In this document: one piece after another, positions 45,123 through 55,453 of the stretch
Layout: every line of letters begins with the position of its first letter
Numbering within the stretch: the first letter of the stretch is position 1
NCBI GenBank assembly: GCA_023525975.1
Contig: CM042042.1
Location: forward strand, 43,721,880-43,785,879
Direction of reading: 5' to 3'
Source of the DNA: Smallanthus sonchifolius
Taxonomy: Eukaryota; Streptophyta; Magnoliopsida; Asterales; Asteraceae
Length of the DNA: 64,000 nucleotides
The notes under the pieces: model-generated
The model's input: the letters and a program-made list of their open reading frames with translations, nothing else
Told to the model about the DNA's origin: nothing
Database searches by the model: none
Program-made: the position numbers and the translations under genes

Positions 45123-46318
45123 TATATATATTCTAATAATGCTAAAAAGTGTAGGAACTGTAGCAAGCCACCATAGAGTGCAATGTGTCCAACAAGGATT
45201 CCAAAGAAAAATGGAAAAAACGTAAACATATCATTCACATGCTACTCACATGACAAGGAAAATGCACATACAAGTCACATTCATATTCCCCTCATCTTTT
45301 TTAAACTATTATAACTTTTTTATTCGTTATTATTATTTAAAAAAAATTGCACCATAATAACGAGCGTTTTTTTATATTTTCAACGAGTATGATATTGATA
45401 TATATATATATATACAAAAAAAAATTCGTCGTTTTATGATGTTTTTGAACCGGGCGTTTTAAGTTGTTTCTGAACTGGAAATTTTATGGTGTTTCTGAAC
45501 TGCGCGTTTAACATTCTATTCATGGTGTTTTACACATGACGTTTTACATATGGTGTTTTAGATTGAACATGTAAAAATCATTTTTTTTAACATGAACTGG
45601 GCGTTTTCTACATGGGGTTTTAGATTGGTCATGGTGTTTTACACATGACGTTTCATAAAAAAACATTTAATTTATGGTTTATGATGTTTTTGACGCTCAA
45701 AAACATCATAAAACGCTCCAAAGAAAAACACCATAAAATGATTTATAGTTTCGCTCGAAAACATCATAAAACACACTCAGAAAAAATGTAATGAAAAAAC
45801 ATCATAAAAACACCATTTAATTTATGGTTTATACGACGTTCGAAAAACACCATAAACACGTCATACAAACGTTCGAAAAAACACCATTAAAACTTCAAAT
45901 AGAAGCGCTCGATTTTTTTTTGCATTTATTTACAAACGCTCGATTGTTTTATTTTTGCATTTTTTTACAAACACTCGAAAAAGTACCATAAAATGTCAAA
46001 TACAAACGCACACCATAAACACGTCATACAAACTCATATTATTTACGAACGATCGAAAAAACACAGTTAAAACTACAAATATACGAACACTCGAAAAAAA
46101 ACATCATAAAACGCCTAATTTTTTTTACAAACGCTCAAAAAAAATAATATACAAACACTCGAAAAAACACCATAAAGTTGACCGATTAAATTGCAGAGTT
46201 TAAAAACAACATAAAACAAGATTAAAAAACATCATAAAATTGCTCAGTTTAAAAAACACCATAAAATTAGTAAGAAATTATTGAATAAGCAATTTAACAA
46301 CTATCATAATTTAAATAA

Positions 46319-46905
46319 TGAAACTAGACATCTAAAAAGCAATTTAACAACCATCAGAGATCAAGGTTGCATCAACCGCAACTCGGATTCCGTCTCAAAA
46401 GGCTTTTAGGAAGAGGGGTATAGATATCAGAGATCAAGGTTGCATCAACTGCAACTCGGATCTCGAATCAGCGGACCACTTGCTGACTTCTTGTTGGACC
46501 GCAGCGGTTGTGTGGCAACATATTAGCAATTGGTGTAAGGTGCCGTCTATTTACGCCTTCTCGATCAAAGACCTTTTGGAGCTCCATTCTTATGCCGGTT
46601 TAGGGGAGATCGCCAAAGAAGTTTTACATGGTATAATTATGGTTACCTGTTGGTGCATTTGGCTTGCAAGGAATGAAAAGAGATTCTCGGACAAGCCCAT
46701 TAAGATTGAAGACATCATCCTCAACATCAAATCGTTAGGATTCTTATGGTATTCGAATAGATCAAAGAACAAGTCTTTAACGTGGGATAAGTGGTGTAGT
46801 TTTAACTTGATACAAGGTTTTGTTGTTTTGTTTTCGGTCTGGTTGTTGCCTGCCCGGTTTGGATTTTGGCGTGTTTCGTTTAATAAAGTTTGCCTTTCCA
46901 AAAAA
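46319..46905 (+). mobile_element. 5'-truncated L1-type LINE with poly(A) and 23 bp target duplication
   Basis: AACAACTATC...TTTAAATAA is duplicated (46296-46318 and 46906-46928), and a short A-run precedes the right copy. The insertion carries only the 3' end of ORF2. Near its 5' end a roughly 38 bp stretch (AGAGATCAAGGTTGCATCAA...) is repeated at 46356 and 46430, a typical scar of target-primed insertion. Confidence 0.85.
46385..46830 (+). pseudogene. LINE ORF2 C-terminus (reverse-transcriptase zinc-binding domain)
   Basis: The frame reads GRGVDIRDQGCINCNSDLES then ADHLLTSCWTAAVVWQHISN, i.e. C..C....E..DHLL..C, the zf-RVT domain at the C-terminus of plant L1 ORF2. It is followed by TCWCIWLARNEKRFSDK, also typical of this tail. 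Endonuclease and reverse transcriptase are missing through 5' truncation, so it is inactive. Confidence 0.8.
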
Positions 46906-47578
46906 AACAACTATCATAATTTAAATAAGGCCATACATACTCTGTATATGTCCGTTTATGTTTTCAGTTAATCCAAAGTCAACGTTATCACATAACCTAT
47001 TACCAACACTGAAACATACGAAATATGTAAAATTTTGAACCAAATACAAAATAAGTTCCAGCAGCATCAACGATCACCTCCTGTACATTCAAAAAAGTTC
47101 CGTTCAATCATAAATTTTTAAAATCAATTTAAATAAGTAACAGCAGTAGTCAGTTACCTTGGTAGTTGGTTGGTGTCAAAATAATACATTAGTCACTTTC
47201 AAAAACACCATAAAAATACCCACTTTTATAAATACTCAGTTCATGTCGTTTTTTTTAAATATAACAATATCATAGTCGTTGGAAAGATAAAAAAAAGCTA
47301 GATTTTATGGTGGAATTTTTTTAAAAAAAATAACGAATTATAAAAAATTTATGGCCGTTTAAAAAAATGGAGAAAATGTCATGTGACAGACATGTGCAAC
47401 TTTTGGTTGGATCTTCCTACTCCAAGTGGATTCGAAATTGATATTATTTACCCTTATGTCACCGCCTCAATCTCAGCCACAAAACCCAATAATCTTGTGG
47501 CTCAAAATCTTTCCTACACTTTCTACATTTTTTTCTCTTCCTAGTGGAACCCTATATATATATATATATATATATATA

Positions 47579-48156
47579 GGGGTGAGTTCACTAAAAAACT
47601 CATTTTCATGAGAAAACCAAAAAACTCATACTGCATATGTGTAGTACAAAAACCCAACCCACCCTCAAAAACCTAACCCCCACCCCACCCCACCCCCACC
47701 CCCACCCAGGCCCACCCTCAAAAACCTAACCCCCACCCCACCCCCACCCACGCCCACCCACCCCCCAAAACCCTAAACCCCCACCCCACCCCACCCCTCC
47801 AAAAACCTAAACTAAAACAAAAAGCCTAACCCACCCCCAAAAATCTAAACCCCCCACCCCACCTACCCTCTCACCCACCCCCCAAAAACCTAAACCCCCC
47901 ACCCACCCCCCAAAAACTTAAACCCCCACCCCTCTAAAAACCTAACATTAAAGCTAAACTAAACCCAAAAGCTAAACACACTATTTTTCGAGTTTTTATT
48001 TTGAATGAGGACGACGTGGGAAACAAGGGATCCGAAGCAGTTTTTTATTTTTTGATTTATTTTTTGAGTTATGATTTTTTTTTTTATTATTTTTTACCTT
48101 AAATAAGTAGTTTTTTGGTTTTCTGATTAACATTGAGTTTTCTTATGATTCTTCCC
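47579..48156. mobile_element. TIR element in (TA)n with a C-rich minisatellite
   Basis: Left GGGGTGAGTTCACTAAAAAA with AACTCATTTTCATGAGAAAA and CCAAAAAACTCA; the right end is its imperfect inverse. (TA)n tracts flank both sides. The interior 47650-47945 is an array of (A)AACCTAACCCCCACCCC-like units. Confidence 0.75.
47650..47945 (-). repeat. C-rich minisatellite; G-quadruplex-prone on the minus strand
   Basis: Irregular units of AAAACCTAAACCCCCACCCC. The minus strand has many runs of GGGG separated by 1-4 bases (GGGGTGGGGTGGGGGTGGGG), which meets the usual quadruplex pattern. Confidence 0.8.
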
Positions 48157-48178
48157 ATATATATATATATATATATAT

Positions 48179-48502
48179 GGGAAGGTTCTAGAGAAAACCA
48201 CAAGTTAGGCGAAAACCGAGAAAACCACTAAAAAAACCAATTTTATTCAATCATATAATAATATTTATTTATTTTTTATTTATTTATAAGAGTATCAATG
48301 TAATATTAAACATTTTTATCAAAAAATATTTTTACACATAGTGTTACGTATACGTAAACATAAAACAAAAAAATTGTGGTTACGTATACGTAAATGAAAA
48401 AAATCATTTTTGGATACGTATACGTAAATAAAAAAATTGCCTGAAATGATGTGGTTTTCTCGGTTCTCGACTAACTTTGTGGTGTTCTTTTGATCCCTCC
48501 CC
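48179..48502. mobile_element. TIR element in (TA)n, GGCGAAAACCGAGAAAACC family (copy 2)
   Basis: GGGAAGGTTCTAGAGAAAAC with AGTTAGGCGAAAACCGAG on the left; the right end is its inverse (CTCGGTTCTCGACTAACTTT...). Three ACGTATACGT palindromes lie at 48345-48430, as in the copy at 14517-14897. Confidence 0.8.
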
Positions 48503-48961
48503 TATATATATATATAGGACTAGCTTAGTACCAGTGTACTACATAGGGTGAAAAAATATTCATACATAAATTTTTTAAATCTTTATATAAACTTTTTAGG
48601 TGGAAAAATGTAATTATATATACTAACAATAGAAAACAAAATTTAAAAATATGTAAAAGTTAATGTATAATTGAGTTTTGAAAATAAATTAATTACTATT
48701 CAAAGTAATTTGAGTTTCATTTACTCTTTAAATGAAAACATAAATTAGAAAATTAGATTTTAAAATTTCTTATAATATGAGATAATTTAAAATAAATGTG
48801 TTTTATTAGTATAATTAATAATTTGTTTAAAAATATATTATTATTATTGGGAAGATGGAGGTGTATTTAATAAGAGAGAGAGGTGGAGAAAAAATTATAA
48901 GAATGAATGTGAATACGACACGTGTCATTAAGAAACATTTATTTATTATATAGTATATATT
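48503..48961. other. AT-rich stretch between TIR elements
   Basis: Begins after a TA tract with GGACTAGCTTAGTACCAG, which may be one tip of another element. No matching second tip and no coding frame was found. Confidence 0.35.
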
Positions 48962-49834
48962 AGATTCAGGTAAAAATGATTCTAATTCTAAGAAGTGTGA
49001 GAAGGATTTAGGGCCATTAGATCAAATTGTAAAAATTATTTAATGGTTGAGATTAAATTGTAGAAGAAAAGGTTGTTGGAATTGTATTTTAGTCTTGGCC
49101 ACTTTTGTTGACTTTTTATCAAGTTTCTCCCCTCATTTTTAAACGTTCATAACTTTTACATATGACATTATTTTTTCAAAAAAAATACACCATAAAAACG
49201 AGCGTTTTTTATCTTTAAAACGAGTATAGTGTTGTTATAAACAAAAAAGAAATTTTCTTTTACGTTTTCCAGCTCATTATGTAATAAGTCAGGTCATTGT
49301 GTAATACAAGTTCATTGTGTTATATGTATTTATCATTGTGTTTTACGTTTTCCAGCTCCTTGTGTAATTAGTCAGGTCATTGTGTAACACAAGTTCATCT
49401 TGTAATACAAGTTCATTGTGTAATACCACGTCTGGTCATTGTGTAATATCTTGTTATTGTGTAATTAGTCAAATCATTGTGTAATACAAGTTCATTGGTA
49501 ATTAGTCAGGTCATTGTAGTCAGGTCATTGTGTAATACAAGTTCATTGTGTAATATCACGTCTGGTCATTGTGTAATTAGTCAGATCATTGTGTAATACA
49601 AGTTCATTGTATAATTAGTCAGGTCATTGTGTAATACAAGTTCATTGTGTAATTAGTCAGGTCATTGTGTAATACAAGTTCATTGTGTAATACCACGTTT
49701 GTTCATTGTGTAATGACCTGGTATATTACACAATAACCATTATGCCCCACCTTTAAAAACAATAAAATGACACATGTCAAGCTTAAAATCCTTCTTATCC
49801 TTCTTATTTTTAAAACCCTTTTTACTATAACCTA

Positions 49835-49838
<4 letters not shown>
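48962..49838 (+). mobile_element. TIR element with TTGTGTAAT minisatellite (element A, plus orientation)
   Basis: The left tip (GATTCAGGTAAAAATGATTC, then TCTAAGAAGTGTGAGAAGGA) and the right tip (reverse complement GGGTTAGGTTATAGTAAAAA, then TAAGAAGGATAAGAAGGATT) are related but not identical TIRs. The shared core lies at 49125-49240. 49290-49720 is a minisatellite of CATTGTGTAATACAAGTT-like units. TA tracts bound it. Confidence 0.75.
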
Positions 49839-49874
<36 letters not shown>

Positions 49875-49878
<4 letters not shown>

Positions 49879-51706
49879 TAGGTTATAGTAAAAAGGGTTT
49901 TAAAAATAAGAAGGATAAGAAGGATTTTAAGCTTGACATGTGTCATTTTATTGTTTTTAAAGGTGGGGCATAATGGTCAATGTGTAATACACCAGGTCAA
50001 TGTGTAATACACCAAGTCAATGTGTAATACAAGGTCTGATATTATACAATAATCAGACCTGATATTACACAATGAACTGATATTACACAATGAGCATATT
50101 ACACAATGACCTGATATATTTGAGCGAATTACACAATAATGAGCGAATTACACAATGAGATGGAAAACGTAAAACACAATGATGAAAACATATAACACAA
50201 TGATGAAAAATATTTGGCACAATGAACTTGTATTACACAATGACTTGACAAATTACATAATGAACTTGTATTACACAATGAACTTGTATTACACAATGAC
50301 CGGACGTGGTATTACACAATGAACTTGTATTACACAATAAACTTGTATTACATGATAAACTTGTATTACACAATGACCTTACTAACTACACAATGAGCTG
50401 GAAAACGTAAAACACAATGATAAATACATATAACACAATGAACTTCCATTACACATTGAACTTGTATTACACAATGAACTTGTATTACACAATGGACATG
50501 TATTACACAATGACCTGACTAATTACACAATGACTAGATATTACACAATGACCAGACGTGGTATTACACAATGAACTTGTATTACACAATGAACTTGTAT
50601 TACACGATGAACTTGTATTACACAATGAGCTGAAAAACGTAAAACACAATGATAAATACATATAACACAATGAACTTGTATTACACATTGAACTCGTATT
50701 ACACAATGAACTTGTATTACACAACGACCTGACTAATTACACAATGACCAGACATGGTATTACACAATGAACTTGTATTACACAATGAACTTGTATTACA
50801 CGATGACCTGACTAATTAAACAATGAGCTGAAAAACGTAAAACATAATGATAAATACATATAACACAATGAACTTGTATTACACATTGAACTTGTATTAC
50901 ACAATGAACTTGTATTACAAAGTGAACTTGTATTACACAATGACCTGACTAATTATACAATGAACAGATATTACACAATGACCAGACGTGGTATTACACA
51001 ATGAACTTGTATTACACGATGAACTTGTATTACACAATGAGCTGAAAAACGTAAAACACAATGATAAATACATATAACACAATGAACTTGTATTACACAT
51101 TGAACTTGTATTACACAATAAACTTGTATTACACAATGAACTTGTATTACACAATGACCTGACTAATTACACAATGAGCTGAAAAACGTAAAACACAATC
51201 ATAAATACATATAACATAATGAACTTGTATTACACATTGAACTTGTATTACATAATGAACTTGTATTACACGATGAACTTGTATTACACAATGACCTGAC
51301 TATTTACACAATGAACTGAAAAACGTAAAACACAATGATAAATACATATAACACAATGAACTTGTATTACACAATGAACTTGTACTACACAATGAGATGG
51401 AAAACGTAAATTTTGTTTCTTTTTTGTTTATAACGACACTATACTCGTTTTAAAGATAAAAAAACGCTCGTTTTTATGGTGTAATTTTTTTGAAAAAATA
51501 ATGTCGTACGTAAAAGTTATGAACGTTTAAAAATGAGGGGAACTTGATAAAAAGTCAACAAAGTGGCCAAGACTAAAATACTTTTACAACAACTTTTTCT
51601 CCTACAATTTAATCTCAACCATTAAATATTTTCTACAATTTGATCTAATGGATCTAAATCCTTCTCACCCTTCTTAGAATTAGAATTCTTTTTACCTGAA
51701 CCTAAT

Positions 51707-51708
<2 letters not shown>
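49875..51708 (-). mobile_element. Second copy of the TTGTGTAAT element, inverted, with expanded minisatellite (element B)
   Basis: Inverted relative to 48962-49838. The first about 104 bp after the TA tract are an exact inverse of 49735-49838 as read by eye. The far end (51390-51708) is a roughly 90% inverse of 48962-49300 over about 330 bp. The internal minisatellite (49976-51400) is about three times longer than in element A. Confidence 0.75.
49976..51400 (-). repeat. Expanded minisatellite, AACTTGTATTACACAATG units
   Basis: Dozens of 18-19 bp units. A higher-order period of about 240 bp is visible through recurring GAGCTGAAAAACGTAAAACA and ATAAATACATATAACACAAT blocks (50396, 50630, 50825, 51039, 51175, 51310). 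Cys/Asn/Ser-rich reading frames (50503-50724, 50933-51154) are artefacts of the repeat. Confidence 0.9.
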
Positions 51709-51749
<41 letters not shown>

Positions 51750-51751
<2 letters not shown>

Positions 51752-52129
51752 GATGGTTATAATGCAAACCCACTTGAGATGAAGAAACCCACTAAACCCT
51801 GTTTTACATATGTAAAAAAAAATATTTTTGGAATGGATTATGCACTCAATTTTATCACTTTTGGTAAAAAAAATAAAAAAACGTCGAGTGATTTTTTTTT
51901 AAATCTAACGTTTTTTACATATGTAATTGCTGACGTATACATACGTAAGAAAAAAAACGTTGATTTTTATTAATTTTAATTTTTATTCGGCGCTTTTTTA
52001 TTTTTTTTGCGACTAAGGCTTTTTTTATATAAATAATCAATCCCAAATTTTTTAAATTTTTTTCTAATTTTTTTCAAAGGGTTTAGTGGGTTTCTTTATC
52101 TCAAAAGGGTTTATTTCCTACCATTTCCC
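51750..52129. mobile_element. TIR element in (TA)n, GAAACCCACTAAACCC family (copy 1)
   Basis: Left GGGATGGTTATAATGCAAAC with GAGATGAAGAAACCCACTAA; right inverse GGGAAATGGTAGGAAATAAA with GAGATAAAGAAACCCACTAA. TA tracts flank both sides. A partial copy is at 53994-54259. Confidence 0.8.
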
Positions 52130-52157
52130 TATATATATATATATATACACACATACA

Positions 52158-52797
52158 GGGAATGGTTTAAATACAAAGTGTTTTTAACGTGAGAAGCATA
52201 AGAAGTATTTTTGCAGCGTTGATTTAGGAAATCAACGGTTAAAATCAAATGTGATTGTTTTAAGCGTGAAAAGATTTCGAAAAGGGTAAAATTGGAATAG
52301 CATACCTTTGTTGACTTTTTACAAGTTCCCCCATTTTTTTTAAAACACGCATAACTTTTTTATACGACATTATTTTTTTTAAAAAAATTACACCATAAAA
52401 TCGAGCATTTTATTCTCTTTAATTTGAGTATACTTTTGTTATAATTTTATTAAAAAACGACTTTTTTTAAAAGGTCGATGTGTTGTGCGTATACCATGCG
52501 TGATTATGGTCATGTGTATAACATGCATGATTACATGATTATGGTCATGATTATAACATGTGTGATTATGTGATTTACGTGATTATGGTCATGATTATAA
52601 CATGCGTGATTATGTGATTTACGTGATTATGGTCATGATTATAACATGCGTGATTACGTTATTATGGTCATACGCTATGAAAAATCATGCGTGATTATAA
52701 CGCGGACGTATTTACCCCTCGCCCACTGAACACGTGTCGCATGCTGGTGACTTCGTACGCTTCGTACGTTAAAACACTTTGTACGATAACCGGCCCC
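52158..52797. mobile_element. TIR element in (TA)n, GATTACGTGATTATGG iteron family (copy 1)
   Basis: Left GGGAATGGTTTAAATACAAA, right inverse GGGGCCGGTTATCGTACAAA, with AGTGTTTTAACGT just inside both. The shared core is at 52340-52440; iterons of GTGATTATGGTCATGATTAT and AACATGCG fill 52490-52680. TA tracts flank it. Confidence 0.8.
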
Positions 52798-52811
52798 TAT
52801 ATATATATATA

Positions 52812-53200
52812 GGGGATGGTTCCCGTAAGAAGTATAATTTGGCTAAGAAGACTAACAATAATCTCATCCATTCAAATGGATGATCAATGGTAGAGATTTA
52901 ATTGTAGGAAAAAACAAAGGGTGGAAGGGCATTTTTGGAAAACCCAATTGTTGACTTTTTTCAAATTCCTCCACTTTTTTTAAACGTACATACTTTTTAA
53001 TACGACCTTATTTTTTAAAAAAAAGTACACATTAAAATCGAGCGTTTTGTTACCTTTAATTCGATTATAGTATTGCTATATTTTTTTTGTAAAAACAAAA
53101 TCGACATTTAATAAAATTGTGCTACTTTACGTAAATGTGCTAGTTTATAGTAAAAGAACGTAATTTTGACTTTTGTCATTTATTGTAGTGGAACAATTTT
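52812..53200 (+). mobile_element. Left part of a TIR element next to the truncated OMT copy
   Basis: GGGGATGGTTCCCGTAAGAA after a TA tract, then the shared core (52975-53060, ATCGAGCGTTTTGTTACC). No matching right tip was found before the O-methyltransferase start, so the element was truncated or its interior became the gene's upstream region. The same arrangement recurs at 54906-55300. Confidence 0.55.
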
Positions 53201-53274
53201 GACGTTTATTGTAAAAACAAAATCGACATTTATTGTAGTGGAACAATTTTGACTTTTGTGGCATAAGTTTTTAT

Positions 53275-53282
53275 TATAAATA
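53275..53282 (+). promoter_or_regulatory. TATA box of the truncated O-methyltransferase copy
   Basis: TATAAATA, 82 nt before the ATG at 53364, identical in context to the one of the full gene at 55364. Confidence 0.7.
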
Positions 53283-53363
53283 GCGTTATTAAAATCAAAT
53301 ACTAATATCTTTTAGTCATTTCATAACATTAACATTATTGTTTCATACAATATTCGCCTAGAA

Positions 53364-53513
53364 ATGACTACAATATCTCCAATAAAAGAAAACGACGCCA
53401 TAATCCAAGGCCAAGCAAGGTACTTTGACAATCTATTCAGTGGTATAAGTAGTGCAGCTTTAAGATGTGCCTTGGAACTCAACATTGCCGGTATAATACA
53501 AGTTATTGTGTAA
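53364..53513 (+). pseudogene. Truncated O-methyltransferase copy fused to transposon minisatellite (49-codon chimeric frame)
   Basis: The first about 44 codons match the O-methyltransferase at 55454 with three amino-acid changes I can see (V13I, F20Y and the junction), starting MTTISPIKENDA and running to LELNIAGI. At about 53492 the sequence switches inside TATAAT to the minisatellite (ACAAGTTATTGTGTAATTAG) and stops at TAA 53511-53513. The core promoter and 5' UTR are kept, so it may be transcribed, but it lacks all catalytic sequence. It arose by duplication of a roughly 1.6 kb block that is also present at 54020-55580. Confidence 0.85.
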
Positions 53514-53820
53514 TTAGTCAGGTAATTGTCTAATTAGTCAGGTTATTGTGTAATACAAGTTCATTGTGTAATACCACGTCTGGTCATTGTGTTATTAGTC
53601 AGGTCATTGTGTAATACAAGTTAATTGTGTAATTAGTCAGCTCATTATGTAATACAAGTTTATTGTGTAATACCACGTCTGTTCATTGTGTAATGACTTA
53701 GTATATTACACAATAACCATTATGTCATCCCTTTAAAAACAATAAAAGGACACATGTCAAGCACATAATTTTTCTTAACCTTCTTATTTTTAAAACTCTT
53801 TTTACTATAACCTACCCCTA
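53492..53820 (+). mobile_element. 5'-truncated copy of the TTGTGTAAT minisatellite element
   Basis: Minisatellite units, then ACAATAACCATTATG and the right tip TTTTTACTATAACCTACCCC before a TA tract, as in element A (49740-49838). The left tip is missing, replaced by O-methyltransferase sequence. Confidence 0.75.
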
Positions 53821-53827
53821 TATATAT

Positions 53828-53968
53828 ATATAACCACACATTTATTTTCATCTTATTTTAATTTATTTCCCAAAAATCAAATATCCTATTAAATATAATA
53901 AATATGTGGTCAAGATTTGGTTTTTTGGTTTACACATTTAAACTTGGTTTACATTTGATCATTTTCCT
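53828..53968. mobile_element. Partial GATCAAATGTAAACC-family element (copy 3)
   Basis: Matches 19430-19560 from AACCACACATTTATTTTCAT to the right tip GGTTTACATTTGATCATTTT. The left tip is missing. Confidence 0.65.
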
Positions 53969-53993
53969 ATATATATATATATATATGTATATA

Positions 53994-54259
53994 GGGGATG
54001 GTTAGCTTCGATTGGTTTTTTATTTTTTTTTAAATCTGACGTTTTTTACATATGTAATTTCTGACGTATGCATACGTAAGAAAAAAAAAGGTTGATTTTT
54101 ATTAATTTTTTATTTTTATTTTTATTCGGCGCTTTTTTAAATTTTTTTACGACTGAGGCTTTTTTTATATAAATAATCAATCTCAATTTTTAATTTTATT
54201 TTTCAAAGGGTTTAGTGGGTTTCTTCATCTCAAAAGGGTTTTCTTTCCTACCATTTCCC
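53994..54259. mobile_element. Partial GAAACCCACTAAACCC-family element (copy 2)
   Basis: The right half is near-identical to 51890-52129. The left tip (GGGGATGGTTAGCTTCG) differs from copy 1, marking the edge of the duplicated block. Confidence 0.65.
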
Positions 54260-54280
54260 TATATATATATATATATATAA

Positions 54281-54884
54281 GGAATGGTTTAAATACAAAG
54301 TGTTTTTAACGTGAGAAGCATAAGAAATATTTTTGCAGCGTTGATTTAGGAAATAAACGGTTATGATCAAATGTGATTGTTTTAAGCGTGAAAAAGATTT
54401 TGAAAGGGTAAAATTGGAATAGCCTACATTTGTTGACTTTTTACAAGTTCCCCCATTTTTTTTAAAACACACATAACTTTTTTATACGACATTATTTTTT
54501 AAAAAAAAATTACAACATAAAATCGAGCATTTTATTCTCTTTAATATGAGTATACTTTTGCTATAATTTTATTCAAAAAAACGACTTTTTTTAAAAGGTC
54601 GATGTGATGTGCGTATACCATTCGTGATTACGTGATTATGGTCATGTGTATAACATGCGTGATTGCGTGATTATGGTCATGATTATAACATGCGTGACTA
54701 CGTGATTTACGCGATTATGGTCATGATTATAACATGCTTGATTACGTTATTATGGTCATACGCTATGATAAATCATGCGTGATTATAACGCGGACGCATT
54801 TACCCCTCGCCCACTGAGCACGTGTCGCATGCTGGTGACTTCGTACGATTCGTACGTTAAAACACTTTGTACGATAACCGGCCC
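54281..54884. mobile_element. TIR element in (TA)n, GATTACGTGATTATGG iteron family (copy 2)
   Basis: Near-identical to 52158-52797 along its whole length with small indels. It is part of the duplicated block upstream of the O-methyltransferase gene. Confidence 0.8.
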
Positions 54885-54905
54885 ATATATATATATATAT
54901 ATATA

Positions 54906-55300
54906 GGGGATGGTTTCCCTAAGAAGTATAATTTCGCTAAGAAAACTAACAACAATCTCATCCATTCAAATGGATGATCAATGATAGAGATTTAATTGTA
55001 GGAAAAAACAAAGGGTGGAAGGGCATTTTTGGAAAACCCAATTGTTGACTTTTTTCAAATTCCCTCACTTTTTTTAAACGTACATACTTTTTAATACGAC
55101 CTTATTTTTTAAAAAAAGTACAATTAAAATCGAGCGTTTTTACCTTTATTTCGAGTATAGTATTGCTATATTTTTTTTATAAAAACAAAATCGACATTTA
55201 ATGAAATTGTGTTACTTTACATAAATGTGCTAGTTTCTATTAAAAGAACACAAGTTTGACTTTGTCATTTATTGTAGTGGAACAATTTTGACTTTTATTG
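54906..55300 (+). mobile_element. Left part of a TIR element forming the distal OMT upstream region
   Basis: GGGGATGGTTTCCCTAAGAA after a TA tract, followed by the shared core (55070-55150, AATCGAGCGTTTTTACC). It duplicates 52812-53200 and ends without a right tip about 60 bp before the gene's TATA box. Confidence 0.55.
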
Positions 55301-55363
55301 TAAAAACAAAATAGATATTTATTGCAGTGGAACAATTTTGACTTTTGTGGCCTAAGTTTTTAT

Positions 55364-55371
55364 TATAAATA
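55364..55371 (+). promoter_or_regulatory. TATA box of the O-methyltransferase gene
   Basis: TATAAATA, 83 nt upstream of the ATG at 55454; the leader ends CATACAATATTCGCCTAGAA. It is conserved in the duplicate at 53275. Confidence 0.8.
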
Positions 55372-55453
55372 GCGTTATTAAAATCAAATACTAATATCTT
55401 TTAGTCATTTCATCAACATTAACATTATTGTTTCATACAATATTCGCCTAGAA

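Larger units (their letters stand above)
45133..47552. mobile_element. Long TIR element with an internal CACCATAAAACGCTCG minisatellite, split by a LINE
   Basis: Ends share AAAAAGTGTAGGAA and GAGCCAC/AAGCCAC blocks in inverted orientation. The subterminal core occurs at both ends (45290-45400 plus; 47195-47380 inverted). 45440-46270 is a loose array of AACACCATAAAACGCTCGAA-like units in both orientations. It sits between TA tracts. A LINE insertion occupies 46319-46905. Confidence 0.65.

Noticed and set aside
47650..47945. Interstitial telomere repeats (CCCTAAA-like)
   Set aside because: Units are irregular AACCTAACCCCCACCCC, not CCCTAAA heptamers; treated as a C-rich minisatellite.
50503..51154. 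Cys/Ser/Asn-rich repeated proteins (73 codons, two frames, minus)
   Set aside because: Pure translation of the TTGTGTAAT minisatellite; open only because the unit lacks stops in that frame.
49976..51400. Regularly spaced short repeats resembling a CRISPR-type array
   Set aside because: Units are contiguous 18-19 bp minisatellite copies without unique spacers, in a plant TIR element.
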